Counted from the first letter of the stretch, positions 10,431 through 22,581 are shown. The stretch: DNA of 64,000 nucleotides from Posidonia oceanica (GCA_037176725.1 JAZBRS010000077.1:7254001-7318000), one strand, 5' to 3'. Notes: a model not told the origin generated them from the sequence alone. Numbers and translations are program-made.

Positions 10431-12997
10431 ATGAAGCTTCCTTCCTTCTCTTCTCCAACCTTCCCGGTGAAAAGGGTAGTTGATATCCCCAACCACTTGA
10501 TGAAAGCTATCTGGAATGACCTGGTAAGTTCTCCTCTTAGTCTTTTCATGCTTTCTCGACCTCCCAGAGTTCCAGGGATGGGTTTCGGCCATTTCTTGGA
10601 GATTATGCCTTTTGAGATCCACTTGGGACTTCTGGTTTCTTTTGCTAAGAGGTACAACAGGAGTTCCGGCAGCTTCATCTTTCGCATAGGCGAGATGATG
10701 ATCACCCTGGAGGACGTAGTGCGGCTGGTGGGTCTGAGGGTTGACGGAGAGCCTGTGATAGTGCCTTTGCAGCCCGACTATGGTGACGAGCTAGAGGCTT
10801 GTTATGGTGCACGACCCCCCCTTCTAGTCGCTTCCATACATGCATCAACATCAAGTGGCTGAAGGATCTACTGGACGACCTTCTTCTTGTTGACGAGGTG
10901 ATCCTGGAGATAGCGGATCAGTAGCTCCAGCTCTTTTTGTCCATTCTGTTTCATAGGCTCTTCTTTGGCACGTCTTCTCAGATGTTACATGCTAGTTTTG
11001 CTCCTCTCCTTCTTCACGTGGAGAGGATTGGCAGATACTCTTGGGGCTCAGCCGTGTTGGTTTATTTGATCTCCCAGCTGGAGTCTTTTTCTGCGGGCCA
11101 GACCCACTCTCTTTCAGGCTGCCTACCTCTTTTCCAGGTTTGCGCTTTATTTATTTGATTGCCTTCTGTTTGTTTGACTGTTGCTGACTTGGAATTGTTG
11201 CTTTGTGTGACAGACCTGGATCTTTGAGCACTTCGTGTACCTTCGGCTTGGAGTCCTAGGAGATGGTCCCGTCGAGTTTCCCCAGGCTCAGCGGTGGAGC
11301 GAGGTGTAGCTGGCTCCAGAGCGGATTCGCCCTATGAGACATCTGGGCCGCTTCCTGTTAGAGATCCTCCTAGAGGAGTGGGTGAGTTTCAGTGCTTAGG
11401 TTCCCCTCTCTTGCACAGTTTACTGGTTTCTGACTGATTTGTGCTTGCAGGTTGTCTGGAGACCCTACTCTAAGGGTGAGCATGCTGATGAGGAGCCCGT
11501 GGCGTGCGGTTCCCACTTGTTCTTTCAAGAGTGCTGGCTTTTTAGCCTCTTCCGATGTCACTACATCCAGGTGGGCCGTGTCTTGCGATAGTTCGGCCTT
11601 CAGCAGGTTATTCCGGCGGTAGGTCCTGTGGATTGCTCTCGGGGATCCATTTCGGGAGGTCAGAACGATGCCCCTCAGTGGTTTGGAGAGCAGCTCGAGA
11701 ACTGGCGCTCGGGTGGCACAGAGCCCCTTTCTGGTAGTTCTGCAGAGACAGAGGCGGCGTAGAGGACCTGGTTTGATTCTGAGTTTAGCTGTCTGATCGT
11801 CTTCCACTGTGACGCCTTTTATGGTCGCTCCAACGTACCGATGGGCACTGGTCCTAGTGTGAGCGTTGGTGACCTTCAGCATGAGTTGGCGATTGCCCAC
11901 AGCCATATTGAGGAGCTGGTAAGCAATCCCTTGTTGTGTTATTCAACTGCTCCTTTACTTGCTTACACATCTCCCTCATTTGCGCAAATGGACGCCCCAG
12001 AGGGGATGACTGAGGCGTGCAGGACTCAGCAGGAGGAGCACTCCTTGAGAGTGGTGGAGCTGGTGAGGGAGAGGGACGAGCTCCTGTCCCAGATGGACGA
12101 GCTTCGAGCACGAGTGAGTAGTGTTTCCCTTTGTTAGTTGCTGGTACCTGTTTCTGCTTGTCTAATTGTTGTCTTTGCTTTGATACAGGCTGAGGGTGCT
12201 TCAACAAGTGTAGAGCCTACCCCTACTGCCACCACAGGTCCAGCTGCTTCCCATGCCGAGGGCGTGCTTGTTGAGGAGGTCGAGGCTCGCGATTTAGAGG
12301 TATTACCGCACATTTCTTGCTTTAAGTACTTGTAAATACCTGTCCTCTAACTCGTATGGCTTCATTGTGCAGATTCAGGCGATGGTGGATTTAATTCATA
12401 CACCTCCGGCCACTGGTCCTACTCAGAGCCAGCTGGATGATGCCTTGGGGTGTGTCGAGGAGCTACAGGGGTGTCTCAGTCGGGCAAAGCGGGAGCGTGA
12501 CAACCGCATCCAGGAGTTAGAGGTTCGTGTTGCCGCGTCTAAGAGGGAGACAGCCAGGGCACGTCTTGAGGCGGACTCCACAAGAAGGGTAACTCCTTTT
12601 CTACTTGAGTACATTTGACTACTGCTAGCCTTCTTGCTTAATTATTCTAACTTTGTGACTGCTGTCTTCTTTACTGCAGCTGAGCGTTGGTCGTAGCCAG
12701 CGGATACAGGAGTTGGAGGCACAGTTGGCGGAGACTCAGGCGACAGTTGCGGCGGTTCTTCCTGACGCTGACATTCCTGGTCCGGTTGCTACAGCCCCGT
12801 CGGTGTCAGCATACTCCAGGGTTTTGTCAGCTCAGTAGATTGCGAGAGCGCGATCCTCCCCACACCTTGGGCTACTTCGTTCTCTTCTGAGGGGGTCTCG
12901 GGAGAGGAGCCAGAGTGGAGCAACGTCTTCTGTGGCGCAGCCTGCACCGAGGCCTCCAGGCGGCGGACGCGAGGGTAGTGACGAGTCTTGCAGTTGA
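10431..12997 (+). pseudogene. Plant mobile domain (PMD) gene, intron-containing, antisense to element A
   Basis: Recognised from MPFEIHLGLLVSF and TLEDVVRLVGLRVDGEPV, hallmarks of the PMD (Pfam PF10536; cellular MAIN/MAIL1 and transposon proteins). By-eye GT-AG exons: 10431-10523; a block ending at 11137; 11214-11381; 11451-11918; about 11987-12113; 12189-12299; 12373-12588; 12680-12997. The last four encode a Glu/Arg-rich coiled-coil tail. Compared with 47783-52844 this copy has lost everything between the exon 1 donor and the start of the PMD exon, plus 16 bases near 10575. A frameshift in a C run (about 10818) and stops at about 10921, 11308, 11589, 11759 and 12836 break it. It runs opposite to gag-pol, so transposition through the sense RNA would not remove its introns. 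Confidence 0.82.
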
Positions 12998-14409
12998 GCC
13001 TGCACCTTCCTTTTGGTTTCTGTCAGAGTCTGTACTTTTCTTTTTTTGCCAGAGTCTGTACTTGTGAATATTGATATGAAAGGTTTTTTTTTTGTTTCGC
13101 TTTGTTTCCTACACATGCTTACTTTTCTTGTTAGTAATCAATGAGCATACATTTCTTGGCGAAAGATTTGGCTAAGTTAACTAATTAATCAAAGAGAAAA
13201 TATGTCAAATGAAAAGGATTTAGGCTAAGTTAATTAATTAACAAAGGACATAACAGATGTTAATGCATGCTTATTTTAAATGGGTGGAGGGAATTAATTT
13301 CCGGCCTCAGCTAAAGAGATGGAAATCAGAGCCCAGTAGATGCTGATTATGAGTCATTCGTGGATGCTCTAAAGATCATTATGCTAGTAATGTCTTTGCT
13401 GAGAGAGCGCACCCAAGCCGTGAGACACGCTTGAGTAGGACGCTAACTCCGAATCCTGGTGAGTTGATGGTTGCATCATCGACTAGATTAACTCCAGTTT
13501 TCCTACTTACTAAGTTTTTACTTGTATGTAGGTTGGATGTCTTGGTTTTTTCTAAGTTTTGTGATTTTTTTTGGTTTTTTGGATTATATGATTTTTTTGG
13601 TTTTTTTTTTGGGTTACATGATTTTTTTGGTTTTTGGGTTATATGATTTTTTTGGATTTTTGGGTTATATGATTTTTTTGGATTTTTAGTTCTTCTAATG
13701 GGGAAAGATGAGTACCTATCTTAAGCATTAGCCTTGGGGTTTGTTTCAACCAAATGAGTGGGCCTTACATTTGTGGACGTGTCCCTTGGGCCATGCCCGC
13801 ACCTTTTTTAAAGACTTTGGTCTACACACCAATCCTTACTTGGGTTGCTATTCCATGGGCCTTTTTAGTCCTTGACCACCTGGGGTTGCTTACTCCTTAC
13901 TTGTTTAGTGAGAATAGGTCAGGGGAAGTTTCGGGATTTAGTGGACTCTCGGTTTTGGCTTAGGCCTTGATTCCTGCTTGCCTTTCTTTAGTCCTTAATG
14001 CGTCTTTCTATGGTTTATACTTTTAGATGCACAGACAGCTTTTGCCATGCTCTTTTCCGCTCTTTGGACAGCTCTTTGCTGACCTCTTTTAGCTAGACAG
14101 TTTCTTTTACTGTCTCTTTTCGTTAGTTCCTTACTTGGATAGCTTCTTTGCTGCCTTCTTTCCTCTCTATTTGGGCGGTTTTTGCCGCTGTCTTTTCTTG
14201 ACGCTTTCTAAGTTGCTTTGGCAAGAAGTTCGTACTCTAAGCCTCCGCTCTGAGCCTACTTTTTCCTTACCTTCCTGTGCAGTGTGTATGTGGAGACAGG
14301 ACAAGGCATGGGTCCCCCAGGTTTTCCTCTTCCTATTGGCTTTGGGAATCCCTCCCTTTTCTGGGTTGGTGTTAGGCCCTAGGTCTCTTTAATGATATAG
14401 ACATGCTAA
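12998..14409. other. Spacer between the convergent PMD gene and A pol
   Basis: Noncoding. The T-rich repeats at about 13540-13690 (TTATATGATTTTTTTGG, four units) are the only clear structure. The PMD gene ends on the left and pol ends on the right, so both 3' ends face this spacer. Confidence 0.6.
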
Positions 14410-15661
14410 TCATGGGTAGTACCTTTTCAGGTGCATTGCATTCCAAGGGTCAGGAAGATCTGTTCCGTTATGGGACAGTCGATAAGCATTCCCTGGATAT
14501 ACAGCAACCACTATGTAGGGTCCTTCCCAGTTTGGCTTTAACTTTCCCTTAGGGTGGGGTTTATTGTAGGGCAACACTTCTTTAAGCACTAGATCACCAA
14601 TTTTAAACTTGCGTTCGATTACTTTCTTTTGGTAAGCCTTGGTTAACCTTTGTTGGTAGACACGCGTATGCTCGGCGGCTGCCAGCCATTTCTCAACAAG
14701 GAGTTCTAAATGGAGTAAAGCTTGCCTCTTTTTTTCGACAGACATTCTCCTATCAATCTTAACTCTTAATGTGGGGATCAGGATCTCGTATGGGACCACT
14801 GCTTCCATACCAAAGGCTAAAGCATAGGGCGTTTGACCCATTGCCGTCCTTATGGTGGTGCGATATGCCCATAATGCATTAACAAGCTTATCTGACCAAT
14901 CCGATCCCTTAACGTCTTCTACCGTCTTTTTAATGATTTTGATTAAGGTTTTGTTAGTAGCTTCTACTTGACCGTTCCCTTGCGGGTAATACGGGGAAGA
15001 GTGGTGTAGAGTGATACCAAATTTCCGGCATAACCGCTTGAACTCTTTTGAGATGAAGATTGGTCTGTTGTCTGCTACTAAGGCTTTAGGCACCCTGAAC
15101 CTTACGACGATATTTTGCTATACGAATCGGCACAGGGTTGTGGCCTTGATGTTTGCGAACGCCTCTGCTTCTGCCCATTTGGTGAAGTATTCTGTCGCTG
15201 TTAGGATGAAGGTGTTGCCCTTTCCCTGATGGATAGGTCCCACCACATTGAAAGGCCCACATGGAGAAAGGCCATGGTGTTGACAAAGTGTGTAGCGCTG
15301 AAGCCGGAGCATGGATCTTATTGGCGTGTAATTGGCAACTCTTGCACCGCTTGACTTTACTTGCGCAGTCGGCTTCCATGGTAGGCCAGTAGTACCCCCT
15401 CCTGATGATCATTTTAGCCATGAACTGGGAGTTGATGTGGCCTCCGCAGACTCCCTCATGTGTTTCCTTGAGGATCTTGGCCGCCTCAGATGTATCCACA
15501 CATCGGAGTTCAATCCCTAGGGGCGTTCTCCGAAAGAGTGTGTTGGCTCTGATGTAGTATTTGGTAGCCATCCTCCTCAGTGCTTCTCTGTCTTTGGGAG
15601 TCGCATAGGCCAGGAAGGCGCGATCTTGTATATAATTCTGTATGTCATAATACCACGGGTT
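14410..15661 (-). pseudogene. Element A integrase
   Basis: Integrase inserts the cDNA into the host genome. The N-terminal zinc-binding part is seen as HEGVCGGHINSQ followed by CKSCQLHA. The catalytic core is damaged. The first Asp block reads FNVVGPI, with Asn in place of Asp, at a frameshift near 15250. The second Asp survives in VADNRPIF, with Arg in place of the usual Gly, and the Glu survives in GNGQVEATNKT. The C-terminal end (GDLVLKEVLP, LKPNWEGPYIV) is intact and stops with TGA at 14410. Confidence 0.88.
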
Positions 15662-15839
15662 GCCATCGTCGTTTACTTCTGTAGCTCCTTGATAACAGAC
15701 CTCTGTGCATATTAAGCTTTCCAGGTTTAGTTCCACTCTGAGTTCTTCAACCCATTCGGTGGCAGACCCCACTGTTGGGGTGCTGATTCTTTGCACCATG
15801 ATGGATTGCTCATCTGTCCCTGAGCTGAAGGGGAGCGAG

Positions 15840-16230
15840 GATGCCAATGAGGCTAATGAATCGGCCAGGATGTTGTTGCTTCTGAGAGCATGCACATACA
15901 TAACTCAGTCAAATTTCTTCAGTAAGGCTTTAGCCAGGTTGCGGTATTCCTGCAGCTTTGGTGAGAGGGTCTTGTATTTGTTGAGAGCTTGTCATATGAC
16001 AAGCTGTGAGTCCCCAACCAATTTTAGCCTTCTTGCCCCTAGATCGAGAGTCATTCGGAACCCTAGAATGAGTGCCTTGTATTCTGCAATGTTGTTACTC
16101 GCTGAGAAGAGTAGTTGTGCTGCAGCGGGGAGAATGACACCCTCTGGAGTGAGGAGTGTTGCCCTTATTCCAGTGCCTTGTGAATTAAGTGCTCCATCGA
16201 AATGGAAGGTCCATTCTCTGATGAGTGGCA
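15840..16230 (-). pseudogene. Element A second (archaeal-type) RNase H
   Basis: A second RNase H after the normal one is characteristic of the Tat lineage. The acidic residues are visible in WTFHFDGA, NNIAEYKALILGF, LVGDSQLVI and NILADSLASLAS. In-frame stops lie just after DSQLVI (about 15990) and before VMYVHALRS (about 15903). It cuts the RNA strand of RNA/DNA hybrids; whether both domains worked in the ancestor is not known. Confidence 0.82.
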
Positions 16231-16390
16231 CGACACTATTTATTGCCAGTATTTCCTCGTCTAGGAAATCTGTTGACACTGGTTAATACTCTAACACAGG
16301 CAGCCCGGCGAGTTGGTCTGCGATGGCTTGCCCCTTGATTGCCTTCTGGGTGATGAATTATAGGTCGAACTCAGTAAGGAGCATTTGCCA

Positions 16391-16789
16391 TCATGCTAGC
16401 CTTTCAAACAATGCTGGTTTCTCGAACATGTACTTGATGGAGTCCATCTTGGCTAAGTAGCTGACTTTGTGTACAAGAAAATAGTGCCTGAGCTTTTGTG
16501 AGGCCCATACTAAGGCTAAGCAGTGTCTCTCGATCTGGGAGTACTTCCTCTCATATTCGATGAACGTTCTACTGAGGTAATAAACTGCTTTCTCCTTCCT
16601 CCTAGTTTCATCGTGTTGTGCAAGGACAACACCCACCGAGTTATCAGTAACAGCCAAGTAGAGTAGTAATGGCCTCTCGGGGACTGGAGCAGTAAATACT
16701 GGAGGGTTGAGGAGGTAGAGTTTCAGCTCATCGAAGGCCTTCTGACAGGTGTGATCCCACTTGAATTCTACATCGCCTTTTAAGAGCTC
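16391..16789 (-). pseudogene. Element A RNase H (Ty3/gypsy type)
   Basis: Follows RT in the same frame. Recognised by VYYLSRTFIEYERKYSQIER and the segment CLALVWASQKLRHYF, typical of gypsy RNase H and its connection domain. A stop separates it from the second RNase H (about 16390). Confidence 0.82.
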
Positions 16790-17620
16790 ATAGAATGGTC
16801 TACACTTTTCTGCATGCTGAGAGATGAATCTTCGGATGAACTATAGCCTCCCTATGAGTCCTCTGAGTTCCTTGATGTTCCTTGGCAGTGGCATGGCTGT
16901 TATAGCTTTGGCTTTGGTGGGATCCACTTCAATGCCCCTTTTGCTCACTATGAAGCCGAGCAGCTTTCCGGTAGTGACCCCAAAGACACACTTCTTGGGG
17001 TTCATTCTGAGATTGTACTGGTCTACTCTCTGGAGTACTCTTTCTAGTGCTTCAAAGTGTCCCTCTCTTGTTTTTGACTTTACCAACAGGTCATCCACAT
17101 AGCACTCCATGCAATCGTGTATCATGTCGTGAAAGATGGCCATCATAGCCCTCTGATAGGTGGCTTTGGCGTTCTTTAATCCGAACGGCATGACTACATA
17201 GCAATAGGTCCCCCATGGAGTAGTAAATGTGGTTTTCTCCTGGTCTTCTTCTGCAAGCTTAATCTAGTTGTAACTAGAGAAACTGTCCAGGAACGAAAGC
17301 ATCTCATGGCCTGCAGTGTTGTCTATGAGAATGTCTATGTGCGGAAGAGGGAAATCGTCTTTTGGGCATGCTTCATTGAGGTTTCTATAGTCAATGCACA
17401 CATGCACTTTGCCATCTTTCTTCATCACTAAAACTATGTTGGCAATTTATTCTAGATACACCACAACTCTGATGAACTTCGCCTTGTGCAGCTTGTCTAT
17501 CTCTTCTTTGACTTTTAGAGCAAGGTCTGGACGTAGACGCTAGAGCTTTTGCTTCGCTGTCTTAGCGTTGGCTTGAGAGGGAGCCTGTGCTCCACCAGTA
17601 GTGAATCAAGCCCAGGCATT
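16790..17620 (-). pseudogene. Element A reverse transcriptase
   Basis: Copies the element RNA to DNA. The sequence shows KDGKVHVCIDYRNLNEACPK, then DDFPLPHIDIL, MPFGLKNAKATYQRAM and the catalytic CYVDDLLVKSK, whose YVDD is encoded at 17090-17101. GKLLGFIVSKRGIEVDPTKA marks the thumb. Stops lie at about 17447, 17265 and 16839, and a frameshift near 17560 separates it from the upstream MPGLDSLLVEHRLPLK segment. Confidence 0.88.
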
Positions 17621-17778
17621 TCTCCGTAGGAGAAGGCCAGTACCTTCATATACCTTTTGAGTAGTCTTTACATTCTGGTCCGTTCATCTGACTTGAGGGC
17701 AGAGCTTATCCGGACTAGTCTTGGGTCATCTTCAGTGCCCAGATTGACTTCCTCTGTTTCTTCGGCGGCAGCCTTGGT

Positions 17779-18826
17779 CTACTCATCGTATTTCTTCATC
17801 ATTTCTTCGAAGATGGCAGGGTCTACCGATTCTTCATCTGGGTCCTCTTCTGTATCCACCAGCTCGAAGACTTCATAGTTTCCAGTGTTTTTGCCAGTGA
17901 TATTTGACACTTCTTCGACCAGGAAGATGGCATGCAATGTGGCTAGCTCCTGTGGCAATGCTGTGGTATAGTGACATACTCTTACAGTTTGGGTGATCGG
18001 CTCCTTCCTGTTCCGACCTGCACACTTAGCAGAGTGATTAGATACTTTTCGCGAGGACACGATGGCAGTTAGGCCGTCCCTGCCTTGCCCTCGTTTACCT
18101 TCCCCACTACTAACTAAACTAGGAAGTAAATTGCTGGAAAGTAAATCATGCGAAAACAAAATGCAGGAATTAAATGTGGGAAAGAAATTATTCACAAGGG
18201 TAGGGAGTTTGCCCCTAGGTTTGCCTCTATGGTGGAGGCGGTTCGCCATTGGGCGTTCAGTTTGTGGCCCCAGCCCCTTCTTGCTTAGAGGGGCAAGGCC
18301 GTAGGTTGCTGAGGAAATGGGAGAGCTTGTAGATGGGGTCGGAGTCCTTTGCTTTGGTGTCTTCAGTAGAGGTTCCAGAGGAGTAGCTTGCTTGAATGTC
18401 CGGAGGTTGGGGAGTTTAACCTGTGGCCTTGGTCCCTTCTTGCTTCGGGGGACAAGGTCGTAGATCGTTGAAGAGGCAAGTGAGCTCGCAGACAGGGTTG
18501 GAGTCCTCTACTTCAGCACCTTCAGTGGAGGTTCCGGAGGAATTGCTTGCATGGATGTCCGAAGGCAAAGGAGCTTCTGGGGATGCGGGGCGAGCAGCAG
18601 GGACCTCTTCTGTGCAAGAGGTTGATGCTTCTTCCTCGGGCTTCGTCGAAGCGTTGAGGATGGTTGGAACTTCTTCTAGGCAAGGAGAAGGAGTTAGTGC
18701 CGTCTCGGGGTCTGTAAGAGTGCCGAGGATGATGGGCTTAGGGGCCTTTGCGGCTGTTGTTGTTGCTGGGAGGTCGGGAACTGTGTTCGACACTTGCTTG
18801 TCATGCACTTGTAGCTCGACTGACAT
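17779..18826 (-). pseudogene. Element A spacer coding region between protease 2 and RT
   Basis: Open stretches at 18826-18416 and 18249-17779 encode Ser/Thr/Pro/Glu-rich sequence without a recognised domain, then an acidic stretch (DTEEDPDEESVDP). It contains a 160-bp tandem duplication and a frameshift. This position in Tat elements is normally a long, poorly conserved linker. Confidence 0.6.
18262..18581. repeat. 160-bp imperfect tandem duplication in A pol
   Basis: The block starting TGTGGCC at 18262 recurs at 18422. Both contain CCCTTCTTGCTT and GCAGTGGAGGTTCCGGAGGA-like segments. A period of about 160 bp is not a multiple of three, so the duplication itself shifts the frame. Confidence 0.75.
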
Positions 18827-18844
18827 GAAGTGGTTGGCAAGTGA

Positions 18845-19672
18845 CTATGCTAGAGGTTTGCTTGGGTCTGGTTGCCCAAGGTACCCTAGCCCGGTACGAC
18901 TGCGCTCCTCTGGTGTTTCAAGCGCGTCCCTCATTCCTTGTTCCTGGCAGCCAAGTCCTTTCCCCGGGGTGTATCCTATCTTGAGGAGGATCTCCCAAGG
19001 CCTTTTCATGTGGTCGGGGTAATCATATTGATTTATATCAATACTCTTGGGAGCGAAGACCTTTTTGACATTGTTTACGGCCTTGGCAGTTGAGTCCCTG
19101 ATCAATGGTGCCGGTGTGGTAGTCGGGACTATTACCAGGTGGGCTTCAGCTTCCACTGGCTCGTCTCCCCATATTTTGATGATTTTCCCTTGGTAAGGGA
19201 ACTTCATGCATTGGTGGCGCGGGGAGGTGACTGCCTTGATCTCCTCAATCCATTGGCGCCCTAAGATAAGCCAATATGAGATTGGGGCATCGACTACTAT
19301 GAGCTCTGTTTCCATTTGGAGAGGGCCAATGGTAACTTGGACAGTTATCTTTCCCAAGGCTGCTTTTTTGTTGTTTTCGTACCCTGATATAGTTAAGCCT
19401 GCTGGGCATAATTGAGATTCGGTTAGCTTAACTAACTATAGGGTTTCCAAGGAGCATACGTTTAAAGTTGCCCCCGTATCGACAAGCACACCAGAAAGTT
19501 TGTAACTGTTTATTACAATAGTAACACTTAAAGGTAAAGTCCTCCTCTCAGGAGGAGCTAATTCGAAGTCGGTGAAGATAACTGTAGGCTCCATGAACAC
19601 AATAGCAGCGACGGTGGCCAGAGCTTCAGCAGGCATGTCTTCCGGTACCTGGGCTTTCTTCAATACCTCCAT
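18845..19672 (-). pseudogene. Element A second aspartic protease plus G-patch
   Basis: Protease with the intact active site GVLVDTGATLNVCS (about 19475) and WLILGRQWIEEIKAV near its end, followed by a G-patch-like segment (GYTPGKGLG, then RTGLGYLG, about 19010-18860). G-patches follow the protease in several plant gypsy groups and are thought to bind RNA. An in-frame TAG lies at about 19436. Its order of motifs and upstream lead-in repeat those of protease 1, so this is a duplicated protease unit. The frame differs from protease 1 by a shift in the 19672-19960 interval. Confidence 0.85.
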
Positions 19673-19959
19673 CAGGATATTCCGATGCTTCTCCGAGGCT
19701 TTGATCAGCTCGTAGATGGAGATCTTTGCTTGTGTCTTCTGAGCTGCTCCAGGACGTTGAAGGTGCCTTCTACCCTCCGGGGTATGTGGAACTCCGGTTG
19801 AGGTGGGGAAGTGGCTTGTTCTGCATTAGGTGGAGGCAGTGCGACTTGGTTGGAGATCCGCCCGGTTCTTGTGATGGGGGCCTGCTGAGCCTGGTTGTGT
19901 TCTCCCTTGGCGTGGCTGGACTTGAGCAGAGATAGAGGTTTCCTGAGAAGAGACTTCCC

Positions 19960-20547
19960 CTAGTTTATGGGTAGCTGAGATGAGTTCAATAATGTGGGCC
20001 TGTGGACCAAGGTATACCCTTGGGCTGCTTGATCATTAGTGAGCTGCTGGAATCCTTGGATACTTGGGGTTTCATCATCCCCGTCATCGATCCAGCCACC
20101 TGTGCCATTTGGTGCTGGGTCTCCCATGTGGAATCTCGCCAGATAAGGTCCCCAGATCTTTTCCAGGGTCATTTCATGGTCTGCCTGGATGGTGATCATC
20201 TCGCCTTGGAACTTGAACTTTAATAGTTGGTGCGTCGGGGACGCAACTGCACATATTTCCGCCAGCCAAGTTCTCCCCAGGATCAATGGTTCTGCTAGTT
20301 CGCATTCTACCACCATGACCTTGGTAATGCTGGTGAGGGGGCCGATGGTAATTGCCAGGTGAACTGTCCCTATCACCTTTGTCTGGCTATTATCAAAGCC
20401 TTTGCAGAAGATCCTCTCCCTGGTGATATCTTCCTCCTCGACGTCCAGGTAGTCGAGTGTGTTCAGAGAGCATGCACTGCGACTAGCTCCTGTGTCCACA
20501 AGTATGCCAGGGAGGAGGTAGCCATTGACCTCTATGGTGATCACCAA
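19960..20547 (-). pseudogene. Element A first aspartic protease
   Basis: Processes the polyprotein. The active site is GILVDTGASRSACS, and the C-terminal half has LILGRTWLAEICAVASP, both canonical. It is in frame with gag, separated by one in-frame TAG (about 20549). Downstream the frame is lost before protease 2. There is no G-patch behind this copy. Confidence 0.87.
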
Positions 20548-22581
20548 AGGTCAGAGCTGTTTCTCCAGAGTGGGTAGTTCTGAGTCCTTGAAGACTATAT
20601 TTCTCTGCTCATATTCTTTGATAATTTTCCAGGCTAGCTTGAAGGGATCTGTCTCGCCATTTTGTTCTTGGGTTTGGCCTTCTCCTTGGAGGAAATTGAA
20701 GCACCTGAGGAGCTCGAGGTCATCCTCCTCGCCTTCTTCGTCTTATGTTGCCTCTATTGGGAATTCCCATTCTATGTATCCCTATTCAGAGCACACCTCG
20801 ACGTCATTGCTTCCCGTGATGGAGGAAGCCGGCTCTGGTTCGGATTCAATTAGGCACATGGTGACGGTCTTGGCTTCAGGTGGGTTGTCTTCTGTCTCTA
20901 GGTGTGCCACCGAGTGATTAGGCAGAGGGTTCTAGTGTATCTGCAACTTGTGCTGTCTCATCCTAGCCTCTTTCAATCTGTCCTTGAGGGCTGACCACAT
21001 TATTTCTACCTTATCATTTAGATCATATATTCGATCTTTTAACACATAACATTCTTCAAGTGTGTGCCCGTTTTTCTAGTGGTAGGCACAGTACTTGGTC
21101 ATGTTTGTGTTGGGAGCATTCAGTTTTGGCACTAGGAGTTGTAAGTCCCCACTTTCGATCAGCATCCTGAAGATGTCTGGGATCGTCTCTGGAAGTGGTG
21201 GGTAGCTTTGTCTCCTTGGTACTCTAGGTGCCTGTGGAGGAGGAACATTGTGGTAGTCCCTCTGCCCTTGCGGTGGTGCTTTGTATTGACCGCTGTTCTG
21301 CCCTTGTTGGGTATTTACTGGGGGATTAGGGTGCTAGGGTTGGAACTGTTGGAATGGTTGCCTCTATGGTTCCACTTAATATTGAGGCTGCTGGAAGGGC
21401 TGCCCTTTCCATCCCCTTTGATGCTGCATGGTTAGTTGTGCCATGTTGCTAGTGACACCTTCTATGGTATGTCCTGCAGTCTTCTTCCAGCTTTTTGCTT
21501 CGAGCTCCAGGAATGGTAGCTCTTCTCTGTTCCGCATCACCTTGGCGGCCCGCTCATATAACTGTGGATAGGTGTGGAAGTCACCTACCAACAGTCTAGC
21601 TCTGAGTGCTCCCGTGGTATTCCTTGCGATTATTTCCACGGCTTGGCCTTCAGGTATGTAGCACTCTGATCTAGCGGCCATGTCTCTCCACCGGCTAGCG
21701 AAGGTGACAAAGTCCTCATTCGACCTCATCCTCTCAGCTGTGAGGTCACTAGTAGTGGGTTTGTGTGGCACCCGGTGACTGTATTGATTTAGAAATTTCT
21801 CCTCAATTATCCTAAAATCTTGGAGATCATAGGAAGTCAGGGTGTCAAACCACTTTAAGGCTTCTCCCTCAAGTGTCTTGAAGACGAGGTATGCAGTGAG
21901 CCTGGCGTCATAACGGTATGGCAGAGTACCCATAGTGAAGGCAGCTATGTGGTTCCTGGGATCCTCTGTACCATTATATCTCCTCATTTTTGGCATTTTA
22001 AACCCTGGGGGAAGGGCAAAGTGAGGGAACTTGGAGATGTCATAGCCGATGGGCGTCTTGGAAGTGACTCCGGCCTCCGTTAATGCTTCGGCAATCATCC
22101 TCTTAAGATCAGTCCCTGGTACGGCGTAATGCCCCTGGCTCGGGTGCTGGTGTGTTGGTGGGAATGGTGGTAGTGGTGGGTTATGTTGTGGATGGAAGAA
22201 TGATGATTAGGGCCGTGTAGGGTAGTAAGGTGTGTTAATGGGAGGTTGTTGTGGATGGAAGAATGATGGTGGAGGTGGAGTGGGGTAGTATGGCGTGTTA
22301 GCAGGAGGTTGTGGCAGGTATGGGGTTGCGTATGGTGGAGTTGGGTGGATATATGTGTAGGTGGGCGTCGTGTAGTATGGTGGATAGGGGCCTTGATTAG
22401 GGAAGGTAGGGTTAGGTGTGGCGTGTGTGTAGATGGACGTATGGAATAGGTGGTTGTGGTGTTCTTGGAGGGTGGAGGTTTGTGGGCTTGTGTGCGTGAA
22501 ATGTTGTTGTTGAGCCAGAGATTGCTGGACCTCATCGGTCTCCTCCTCAATCGGGTAGGAAGTAGTCACAATGGGAGGCAC
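20548..22581 (-). pseudogene. gag: Element A gag
   Basis: A Pro/Thr/His/Tyr-rich N-terminal part (22581-22207) is followed by the capsid region (22098-21376) with MPKMRRYNGTEDPRNHIAAF and GEALKWFDTL. A zinc-knuckle-like segment, YCAYH then NGHTLEECYVLK, follows at about 21100. Interrupting stops occur at about 22205 (TAA), 21374 and inside the knuckle at about 21080 (TAG). The capsid block is otherwise open for 240 codons. Confidence 0.85.

Larger units (their letters stand above)
14410..22581 (-). pseudogene. Element A gag-pro-pol coding region
   Basis: One ancestral polyprotein region on the minus strand. Gag and protease 1 share one frame (22581 to 19960), with stops at about 22205, 21374 and about 20549. 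Protease 2 and the G-patch are in a second frame (19672 to 18416). RT, RNase H and second RNase H are in another (about 17550 to 15902), and integrase is split by a shift near 15250. Domains are listed separately. No ORF covers more than 271 codons, so the copy cannot supply its own proteins. Confidence 0.9.

Noticed and set aside
14135..14392. 85-codon plus-strand ORF after the PMD gene
   Set aside because: Lies in the T-rich spacer between convergent genes, hydrophobic by composition, no homology recognised.
18423..19022. 199-codon plus-strand ORF
   Set aside because: Antisense shadow of the A polyprotein linker and G-patch.
22095..22550. 151-codon minus-strand ORF rich in His, Thr and Pro
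   Set aside because: Alternative frame of the A gag N-terminal part; the other frame (22581-22207) joins the capsid region in frame.
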